From assembly GCA_903847545.1 (NCBI GenBank), contig CAINDZ010000764.1, positions 1 to 5,828 of the forward strand: DNA of 5,828 bases, read 5' to 3'. The DNA is from an uncultured bacterium. Its GTDB lineage: Bacteria > Krumholzibacteriota > Krumholzibacteriia > LZORAL124-64-63. The position numbers were made by a program, and so were the translations under genes. Below the pieces are notes generated by a model. The model was not told the DNA's origin and did not search any database. It saw only the letters and a list, made by a program, of their open reading frames with translations. Shown one piece after another: positions 1-5,828 of the stretch (the stretch's first letter is position 1; every line of letters begins with the position of its first letter).

Positions 1-1
1 C

Positions 2-346
2 GAGGACCGGTCGATCCGCGACGGCGACATCACGCCGGCGTGCGCGCAGACCTGCCCGACCGACGCGATCGTGTTCGGCGACCTGAACGACAAGGAAAGC
101 CGCGTCAGCAAGCTGCGGGAGCTGAGTCGCTCCTACGACCTGCTGGGGTACCTGAACATCAAGCCGCGCACCTTCTACCTGGCGCGCCTGCGCAACCCGA
201 ACCCCGAGATCGCGGGCCATGCCGCGCCGGCGGAGGGCCATGGGGCGCCGGCCGGCCACGGGACCCCGACCGGGCACGGGGCACCGGCGGGACACGAAGC
301 ACCGGCGGGCCATGGGGCGCCGGCGGAACACAAGGCCAACGGGTAA
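2..346 (+). CDS. actB: ActB, iron-sulfur subunit of alternative complex III (C-terminal 114 residues, 5' partial)
   Basis: This is the end of the periplasmic Fe-S subunit of ACIII, which passes electrons from quinol oxidation towards the cytochrome subunits. The frame is open from base 2; the start lies upstream of the window. The sequence shows a ferredoxin-type half motif CxxxCP (Cys codons at 41 and 53), followed by TDAIVFGDLND, and then the typical ActB ending with PRTFYLARLRNPNPE (codons about 161-205). The last third is an unusual tail of Gly-His-x-Ala-Pro-Ala repeats (215-325) ending EHKANG. The known family has an N-terminal molybdopterin-oxidoreductase-like domain without cofactor and a C-terminal domain with several Fe-S clusters; only the end of the latter is visible. 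The stop is TAA, 17 bases before actC. The identification rests on the terminal motifs and on the actC-F genes that follow. Confidence 0.93.
   Translation, partial: EDRSIRDGDITPACAQTCPTDAIVFGDLNDKESRVSKLRELSRSYDLLGYLNIKPRTFYLARLRNPNPEIAGHAAPAEGHGAPAGHGTPTGHGAPAGHEAPAGHGAPAEHKANG
215..325 (+). repeat. In-frame hexapeptide-coding repeat, consensus Gly-His-Gly-Ala-Pro-Ala
   Basis: Six tandem 18-base units lie at the 3' end of actB. They encode GHAAPA (followed by one extra Glu), GHGAPA, GHGTPT, GHGAPA, GHEAPA and GHGAPA. The units at 236-253 and 308-325 differ at only the last base, which points to recent slippage or unequal exchange. The product is a flexible, histidine-bearing tail on a periplasmic subunit. 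Metal binding is possible but is inference. Confidence 0.9.
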
Positions 347-363
347 TCCGAACGGGAGCCTGA

Positions 364-1826
<1,463 letters not shown>

Positions 1827-1827
<1 letters not shown>

Positions 1828-2387
1828 TGAGCGCCACCCCGCGCCACGGAGCGCTTCACGCGCTGATGACCGACTTCGAGAGCCCGTCGCAGTTCATGCA
1901 CGCCTGCGAGAAGGTGCGCGACGCCGGGTTCAGGCACTGGGACGCGCACTCGCCGTTCCCGGTGCACGGCCTGGACGACGCCATGGGCATCCGCGGCACG
2001 CGCCTGCCCTGGATCGTGCTGGTCGGCGGCATCACCGGCTTCAGCGCCGCCCTGCTGATGCAGTGGTGGATGAACGCCGTCGACTACCCGTACGTCATCT
2101 CGGGCAAGCCGCTGCTGGGCCTGCCGGCCAACTTCCCGGTGATGTTCGAGCTGACGGTGCTGTTCAGCGCCTTCGCCTGCTTCTTCGGGATGTGGGGGCT
2201 CAACGGCATGCCGCGCCTGCACCACCCGCTGCTGGCGAACGACCGCTTCCGCCGCGCCTCGCAGGACCGCTTCTACGTGGTCATCGAGGCCCGTGACCCG
2301 AAGTTCGATTCCGAGAAGACGCGCGCCTTCCTGGCCTCGCTGGGTGGCGCCGCCGTCGAGGAAGTACGCGAAATCGTGGAGGGCTGA
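1827..2387 (+). CDS. actD: ActD, small two-span membrane subunit of alternative complex III (DUF3341 family)
   Basis: This is a 186-residue subunit without cofactor. It matches the ActD/DUF3341 pattern: an N-terminal soluble stretch with a DFESPSQFMHACEKVRDAGF-type segment (16-35), then DAHSPFPVHGLDDAMG (39-54), two transmembrane helices (about 60-82 and 105-126) with GKP between them, PVMFELTVLFSAF (104-116), and a cytoplasmic tail with DRFYVVIEARDPKFD (147-161). Known ActD proteins have these parts in this order. The ATG at 1827 overlaps the actC TGA by one base and has GGAGG at 1813-1817, so I prefer it to the in-frame ATG at 1866 (residue 14), which has no comparable ribosome binding site. 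ActD probably helps hold the membrane subunits together; its exact role is not settled. Confidence 0.95.
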
Positions 2388-2390
2388 CCG

Positions 2391-3038
2391 ATGCCGCGCC
2401 CGATCCTTTACGTGCTGCTGGTGCTGGTGGCGCTCAGCCTGGTGCCGATGGGCCTGATCTACAGGTCGCACCACCAGGCCAAGAACAAGCCGCGCATCCA
2501 GGTCGTCTACGACATGGACCAGCAGTTCTACTACAAGGCCCAGACCGAGAACCCGTTCTTCGCGGACGGCGTCTCGATGCACAAGCCGCCCACGGGCACC
2601 GTGGCCCGCGGCATGCTGGCGGCCGACGACGCCTACTTCCGGGGCGTGGCGCACGACACGACGTTCGTGCAGGACATCCCGGTGAAGGTCGACCGCAAGC
2701 TCCTGGCCCGCGGCCAGCAGCGGTTCAACATCTATTGCGCGCCGTGCCATGGCCAGAGCGGCAACGGCAACGGCATCGTCAACGCCAGGGCGCAGGCGCT
2801 GGCCGAGGGCACCTGGACGCCGCCGACCGACCTGACGAGCCAGGCCATCGTCGACCGGCCCAGCGGCCACATCTACAACACGATCACCAAGGGGATCCGG
2901 AACATGCCGTCCTACGCCGCGCAGATCGCGCCGGAGGACCGCTGGGCCGTGACCGCCTACGTGCGGGCGCTGCAGCTGTCCCGCAATGCGACCATCAACG
3001 ACGTGCCGGCGGCGAGCCGCGCGGCGCTGGGGCGTTAG
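2391..3038 (+). CDS. actE: ActE, membrane-anchored monohaem cytochrome c of alternative complex III
   Basis: This is a 215-residue c-type cytochrome of ACIII that should carry electrons out of the complex on the periplasmic side. Residues 4-24 form a hydrophobic N-terminal anchor. The linker contains NPFFADG (54-60) and PPTGTVARGM (66-75), hallmarks of ActE. The haem motif is CAPCHG, with Cys116, Cys119 and His120. The likely axial methionine is Met172 in GIRNMPSYAAQI, followed by the family-typical PEDRWAVTAYVRALQLS (181-197). No lipobox cysteine is present near the N-terminus, although related ActE proteins are often lipoproteins, so anchoring here is probably by the uncleaved helix. The start has GGAGGG at 2378-2383 and lies three bases after the actD stop. 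The stop is TAG, so TAG works as a normal terminator in this operon. Confidence 0.96.
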   Translation: MPRPILYVLLVLVALSLVPMGLIYRSHHQAKNKPRIQVVYDMDQQFYYKAQTENPFFADGVSMHKPPTGTVARGMLAADDAYFRGVAHDTTFVQDIPVKVDRKLLARGQQRFNIYCAPCHGQSGNGNGIVNARAQALAEGTWTPPTDLTSQAIVDRPSGHIYNTITKGIRNMPSYAAQIAPEDRWAVTAYVRALQLSRNATINDVPAASRAALGR

Positions 3039-3076
3039 GCACCGAATCGGGCGCCAGTCGCCACGACGTGAATGTC

Positions 3077-3093
3077 GCCGGCCCCGGGCCGGC
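3077..3093 (+). other. GC hairpin in the actE-actF gap
   Basis: A perfect 7-bp stem (GCCGGCC at 3077-3083 pairs with GGCCGGC at 3087-3093) encloses a 3-base loop. It ends six bases before the actF Shine-Dalgarno. No run of T follows, so it is not a classical intrinsic terminator. It could modulate actF translation or mark an RNA processing or stability point. In sequence this GC-rich, chance is also possible. Confidence 0.5.
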
Positions 3094-3099
3094 CAGCAC

Positions 3100-3104
3100 G
3101 GGAG
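3100..3104 (+). promoter_or_regulatory. Ribosome binding site deciding the TTG start of actF
   Basis: GGGAG lies eight bases upstream of TTG 3113. The frame is open far upstream through actE, so this site, together with where the ActF-like sequence begins, is what fixes the start. The in-frame GTG at 3068 has no such site. Confidence 0.75.
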
Positions 3105-3112
3105 AACAGGAC

Positions 3113-4321
3113 TTGGCTCACACCCACGTTCCCACCCTGCAGGACACGCGCACCACGCTTGACGGCTTGGGGCCGCGCGTGTTCGGCGCCAGCCTGGCCA
3201 TCGGCATCGTCGGCATGCTGGCGGCCTTCGGGCTGGGCTCGGCGCAGGGCGACAACCTGAAGCAGTTCGCTTTCGCGTACGTGCTGAACTTCGCGTTCTT
3301 CCTGGGCATCAGCCTGGGCGCGCTGATCTTCATCGGCATCATGTACGTGACCCGCGCCAGCTGGAACGTGGTCATCCGCCGCCTGGCCGAGGTGATGGCC
3401 GCCGTCACCCCGTTGCTGGCGCTGCTGGCCATCCCGGTGATCATGCTGGCGGGCCGCGTCTACGGCTGGATGGACCCCGAGGTGGCCCGCAGCCACGCCA
3501 TGGCGCACAAGGCGGGCTACCTGAACCAGGGCGCCTTCACGCTGCGCTGGGTGATCTACTTCGTGGTCTGGACGGGCTACGCGATGTTCTACTGGCGCAG
3601 CTCGGTGGCGCAGGACAAGACCGGCGATCTGAAGATCACCCGCCGCTTCGAGAACCTGAGCGGCTTTGCGCTGATGGCCTCGGGCATCTGCCTGGCGCTG
3701 GCCTCGTTCGACCTGGTGATGAGTATCGACCCGCTGTGGGCCAGCACGATGTTCGGCGTCTACTACTTCTCGGGCAGCTTCGTGTCGTTCTTCGCGGTCC
3801 TGACGCTGGTGACGATGGGACTGCAGAACACCGGCCGCCTGACGCGCATCGTCAGCGCCGAGCACTTCCACGACTACGGCAAGCTGATGTTCGGCTTCAC
3901 CTTCTTCTGGGGCTACATCGCCTACAGCCAGTACATGCTGTACTGGTACGCGAACATCCCCGAGGAGACCGCCTGGTACCTGCTGCGCTCGACCAACGGG
4001 TGGGGCTCGGTGGGCCTGGCGACCCTGTTCTGCACGTTCGCGCTGCCGTTCTGCGGCCTGATCTCGCGCTGGGCCAAGCGCAACCGCAAGGTGATGGCCT
4101 TCTGGGCCGTGTGGATCATCGTCGCGCAGTGGCTGAACCTCTACTGGGTCATCATGCCGGAGTACAGCGAACACGCGGTGTTCAGCCCGGCGGCGGTGGC
4201 CCTGTTCGTGGGCATCGGCGGCCTCTGGTTCGCGGGCGTCACGCGCCTGGCCATGGGCAACTCGCTGGTGCCGACCCGCGACCCGCGACTGGAAGAGTCG
4301 CTGCGGTTCGAGAACGCCTGA
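3113..4321 (+). CDS. actF: ActF, second NrfD-like membrane subunit of alternative complex III
   Basis: This is a membrane subunit of about 402 residues, homologous to ActC. In the known complexes it sits beside ActC and ActD and has been proposed to take part in proton translocation. The start I favour is TTG 3113, behind GGGAG at 3100-3104. About ten hydrophobic segments follow, beginning near residue 23. Diagnostic stretches are the FAYVLNFAFFLGISLGALIF region (54-73), SWNVVIRRLAEV (83-94), AHKAGYLN (131-138), DYGKLMFGFTFFWGYIAYSQ (254-273) with YWYANIPEET after it (277-286), and WLNLYWVIMPEY (340-351). Length is normal for ActF. The open frame upstream of 3113 is a GC-driven shadow of actE and encodes nothing ActF-like. 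The gene is separated from actE by 74 bases, the widest gap in the operon, but remains in the same transcription unit as far as I can see. Confidence 0.94.
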   Translation: MAHTHVPTLQDTRTTLDGLGPRVFGASLAIGIVGMLAAFGLGSAQGDNLKQFAFAYVLNFAFFLGISLGALIFIGIMYVTRASWNVVIRRLAEVMAAVTPLLALLAIPVIMLAGRVYGWMDPEVARSHAMAHKAGYLNQGAFTLRWVIYFVVWTGYAMFYWRSSVAQDKTGDLKITRRFENLSGFALMASGICLALASFDLVMSIDPLWASTMFGVYYFSGSFVSFFAVLTLVTMGLQNTGRLTRIVSAEHFHDYGKLMFGFTFFWGYIAYSQYMLYWYANIPEETAWYLLRSTNGWGSVGLATLFCTFALPFCGLISRWAKRNRKVMAFWAVWIIVAQWLNLYWVIMPEYSEHAVFSPAAVALFVGIGGLWFAGVTRLAMGNSLVPTRDPRLEESLRFENA

Positions 4322-4340
4322 TCCAAACGGCCTCGATCAA

Positions 4341-4357
4341 GGCGCCCACGCGGCGCC
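4341..4357 (+). other. GC hairpin upstream of the small membrane protein gene
   Basis: Two copies of the self-complementary hexamer GGCGCC (4341-4346 and 4352-4357) can pair across a 5-base loop. The stem ends one base before the next gene's Shine-Dalgarno (GGGAG, 4359-4363). No T-tract follows. The placement resembles the hairpin before actF. Function is unproven. Confidence 0.4.
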
Positions 4358-4370
4358 CGGGAGCAAAGTG

Positions 4371-4685
4371 ATGGCTTCGGCCGACCCGAAAGCGAACAAC
4401 GGCTTCAACGTGCTGGCGGTGGTGTGCTGCACCGCGGCGGCGCTGCTCTTCGTGGTGGTCCTGTCCCTGTTCATGCAGGGCGGCTACCTGGCGGCGCAGG
4501 CCCGCGAGACGACCGCCAAGACGCTGACCCCCGTCAACGAGCCGCTGCGCGCGGCGAACGCCGAGCAGGACGCGCGCCTGCACGAGTCGCCGCGCTGGCT
4601 CGACGAGCAGAAGACCAAGGCGGTCATGCCCATCGACGCGGCCATGGACCGCATGGCTGCCGCCGGGAAGGAGGTGCACCCGTGA
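4371..4685 (+). CDS. Small single-span membrane protein of ACIII/oxidase clusters
   Basis: This 104-residue protein has one transmembrane helix (about 13-35) and a hydrophilic, probably periplasmic tail. The tail contains EQDARL (65-70), RWLDEQ (75-80) and VMPIDAAMDRM (85-95). That arrangement, a W-D pair followed by a PID-x-AM motif, matches my recollection of small hypothetical proteins encoded between actF and the oxidase genes in other bacteria. The function is not known to me. It may be an accessory or linker subunit of the ACIII-oxidase assembly; equating it with ActG of other species is not justified by what I see. ATG 4371 is preferred (GGGAG at 4359-4363, seven bases away) over the in-frame GTG at 4368, which is too close. 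Its last codons contain the coxB ribosome binding site, and its stop overlaps the coxB GTG by four bases. Confidence 0.8.
   Translation: MASADPKANNGFNVLAVVCCTAAALLFVVVLSLFMQGGYLAAQARETTAKTLTPVNEPLRAANAEQDARLHESPRWLDEQKTKAVMPIDAAMDRMAAAGKEVHP
4668..4676 (+). promoter_or_regulatory. Near-perfect Shine-Dalgarno for coxB
   Basis: AAGGAGGTG matches the 16S anti-Shine-Dalgarno almost fully and lies seven bases (counted from GGAGG) before GTG 4682. It is the strongest such site in the window. It argues that 4682 is the true start of coxB even though an in-frame TAG follows at codon 8. Confidence 0.85.
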
Positions 4686-5731
4686 TCGCCGCCACCACCG
4701 TATAGAGCTGGCTGCCCAAGGCCGCCTCCACGCAGGCGCAGGGCGTCGACCCCGCCTTCTACGGCGTGTACGTCGTGGGCGCCTTCGCCGTGATCCTGGT
4801 CGCCGGCCTGGCGATGACGTTCGTCCGCCAGTTCCCGCGCAAGGGCGACAACGACCGCGGCCTGGCCGACGCACGTCCCAACACCAGGCTGCTGGCGGCG
4901 TGGGTGCTCGGCGCCGTCGGCATCGCCATCTACGCCTTCGCGGCGGGCCTGCCCGGCTTCCTGGACGCCAACGCGGCGCCGTGGATGTCGTACCGCGTGC
5001 TGGTGGCTGCCAGCCAGGACGGCTACAAGTTCACGTACCCGAACGGCCACATCGCCGACACCCTGCACGTGTCGATCGACCGCCCGGTGCGCCTGGACGC
5101 CACCACGGCCGACGTCATCCACACGCTGCAGGCGCCCGCGCTGCGCCTGAACGAACCCGTGCTGCCCGGCCGCACGGCGCAGGCGTGGTTCAACGCCACG
5201 ACCCCCGGCACCTACGAGCTGCGCAGCGCCATCTGGGGCGGGGACCGCTACCAGGACATGCGCACGGCCGTGGTCGCCCACACCCCGGCCGACTTCGACG
5301 CCTGGATGGTGCGCGTCTCGGACGTCTTCGCCGGCCGCACGATGGAACAGGCGGGCGAGGTGCTGTACGGCACCAAGGGCTGCAAGACGTGCCACACGAT
5401 CGACGGCAATAAGCTCGTCGGTCCCAGCTTCAAGAACGTCTACGGCCACCAGTTCGACACGCGCGAGGGCGTGAAGATCACGGCCGACGACGCCTACATC
5501 AAGGAATCGATCCTCAAGCCGAACGTGTCGGTCATCGCCGGCTTCGAGCCCGTGATGACGCCGTTCGAGGGCCGGATCACCGACAAGGAAATCGCCGCGC
5601 TCACCGCGTACCTGCGCACGCTGTCGGACCTGGGCGGCAAGCCCGCCGGTGCCGACACGACGAAGGCGCAGCCCGCGGGCAAGGAAGTCGCCGCGGCCGC
5701 CGCGCCCGCCGCGCCCCAGGGAGGCAAGTAG
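4682..5731 (+). CDS. coxB: Cytochrome c oxidase subunit II with fused cytochrome c domain; CuA ligands missing; in-frame TAG at codon 8
   Basis: This is subunit II of a haem-copper oxidase, which normally takes electrons through CuA and passes them to haem a in subunit I. Numbering is from GTG 4682 (349 codons, counting TAG as codon 8). Residues 10-17 (WLPKAAST) match the usual N-terminus. Transmembrane helices lie at about 31-48 and 70-92. A cupredoxin-like domain (about 104-200) has YPNG, DVIHT with the first CuA His (147), and TPGTYELR. The expected C-x-E-x-C-x3-H-x2-M is instead Ser182, Ile184, Gly186, Tyr190 and Met193. The electron-entry Trp aligns with Asp113, and the K-channel Glu with Leu71. 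The cytochrome c domain is intact: CKTCH at 234-238 and probable axial Met292. An Ala/Pro/Lys-rich tail ends the protein. If TAG is a real stop, the longest clean frame begins at GTG 4766, has no ribosome binding site and loses the conserved N-terminus. The frame downstream is unbroken. Confidence 0.88.
4703..4705 (+). other. In-frame amber codon inside the coxB N-terminus
   Basis: Read from GTG 4682 the frame gives MIAATTV, then TAG, then SWLPKAAST and the rest of subunit II in the same frame. A single substitution from TGG (Trp) or CAG (Gln) would explain it. No ATG, GTG or TTG occurs in frame between the TAG and GTG 4766, and no ribosome binding site is visible there. Confidence 0.85.
5225..5260 (+). 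other. Degenerate CuA loop in coxB
   Basis: This stretch encodes SAIWGGDRYQDM, occupying the place of the CuA loop (pattern C-x-E-x-C-x3-H-x2-M). Spacing to the final Met and the Gly after the second ligand position are kept, while both Cys, the Glu and the His are replaced. The other two frames do not restore the motif, so a local frameshift does not explain it. Confidence 0.88.
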
Positions 5732-5828
5732 ATGAGCAGCCCCGTCAAGAAGGCGGCCGGCGCGAACTGGCTGGTGACCACCGACCACAAGCAGGTCGCG
5801 CTGCAGTTCCTGTGGTGGACGCTCGGCG
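5732..5828 (+). CDS. coxA: Cytochrome c oxidase subunit I (N-terminal 32 codons, 3' partial)
   Basis: The visible product begins MSSPVKKAAGA and continues NWLVTTDHKQVALQFLWWTL. The TTDHK motif just before the first transmembrane helix is characteristic of subunit I of A-family haem-copper oxidases, which holds haem a and the haem a3-CuB centre. The helix starts at about residue 21 and is cut by the window edge. The ATG follows the coxB TAG with no gap and in the same frame. A ribosome binding site, AGGGAGG, lies at 5718-5724 inside the end of coxB. None of the catalytic histidines or proton-channel residues is within the window, so the oxidase type cannot be confirmed from this piece. Confidence 0.93.
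   Translation, partial: MSSPVKKAAGANWLVTTDHKQVALQFLWWTLG

Noticed and set aside
1866..2387. Shorter actD from the internal ATG
   Set aside because: ATG 1827 has GGAGG at good spacing and the coupled one-base overlap; 1866 has no comparable site.
2735..3112. N-terminal extension of ActF into actE
   Set aside because: The frame is open but its product is Arg-rich and not ActF-like. TTG 3113 has a ribosome binding site and lies where the ActF-like sequence begins.
3072..3260. Short ORF starting at ATG 3072
   Set aside because: It has no ribosome binding site, an Arg/Ala/Pro-rich shadow composition, and overlaps the start of actF in another frame.
3035..4174. Long minus-strand open frame opposite actF
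   Set aside because: It mirrors actF codons and has no membrane segments or motifs of its own.
5210..5270. Local frameshift hiding a normal CuA motif
   Set aside because: I read the other two forward frames over this stretch and neither gives C-x-E-x-C-x3-H-x2-M, while the current frame stays family-like on both sides.
3036..5731. Genome-wide reassignment of TAG to an amino acid
   Set aside because: actE and coxB both end in TAG exactly where the protein family ends and the next gene's signals begin, so TAG acts as a stop here. A specific readthrough or an error at 4703 remains possible.
4682..5731. coxB as a decaying pseudogene
   Set aside because: Apart from the TAG there is no frame break, the haem c domain and structural motifs are kept, and the losses concentrate in functionally linked sites, which looks like divergence and not random decay.
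4484..5788. Long minus-strand open frame opposite coxB
   Set aside because: It is an antisense shadow spanning three real genes, with no domain.

Overview
The window lies inside one plus-strand operon for the late part of an aerobic respiratory chain. It holds the end of actB, complete actC, actD, actE and actF of alternative complex III (ACIII), a small single-span membrane protein, cytochrome c oxidase subunit II (coxB) with a fused cytochrome c domain, and the first 32 codons of subunit I (coxA). All genes read the same way with gaps of 0 to 74 bases or short overlaps. I see no internal promoter or terminator, and the operon runs off both edges. The base composition is strongly GC-rich with G/C at most third codon positions. 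This suggests a high-GC aerobic, probably Gram-negative bacterium from a lineage that uses ACIII instead of the bc1 complex. Myxococcota, Gemmatimonadota, Acidobacteriota and related candidate phyla would fit, but the sequence does not let me choose.

Layout: 2-346 actB C-terminus with a Gly-His-rich repeat tail; 364-1827 actC; 1827-2387 actD (1-base overlap); 2391-3038 actE; a 74-base gap with a GC hairpin; 3113-4321 actF from a TTG start; a 49-base gap with a second hairpin; 4371-4685 small membrane protein; 4682-5731 coxB (4-base overlap); 5732-5828 coxA start, directly abutting coxB.

How the genes work together: ACIII oxidises membrane quinol. ActC and ActF are the NrfD-like membrane subunits, ActB carries the Fe-S clusters, ActE is a monohaem cytochrome c and ActD is a small membrane subunit. 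Electrons then pass to the adjacent haem-copper oxidase, whose subunit II carries its own haem c. Co-transcription suggests an ACIII-oxidase supercomplex.

The unusual part is coxB. The CuA site is missing: at the expected spacing both Cys, the Glu and the second His are replaced, while the upstream His and the final Met remain. The tryptophan that normally receives electrons from cytochrome c is Asp, and the glutamate at the K-channel mouth is Leu. The haem c domain is intact. This looks like a haem-c-only subunit II that bypasses CuA. In addition, the only well-supported start (GTG 4682, behind a near-perfect Shine-Dalgarno) is followed at codon 8 by an in-frame TAG, yet family-like sequence continues straight after it. 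That is a sequencing error, a real nonsense mutation, or recoding.
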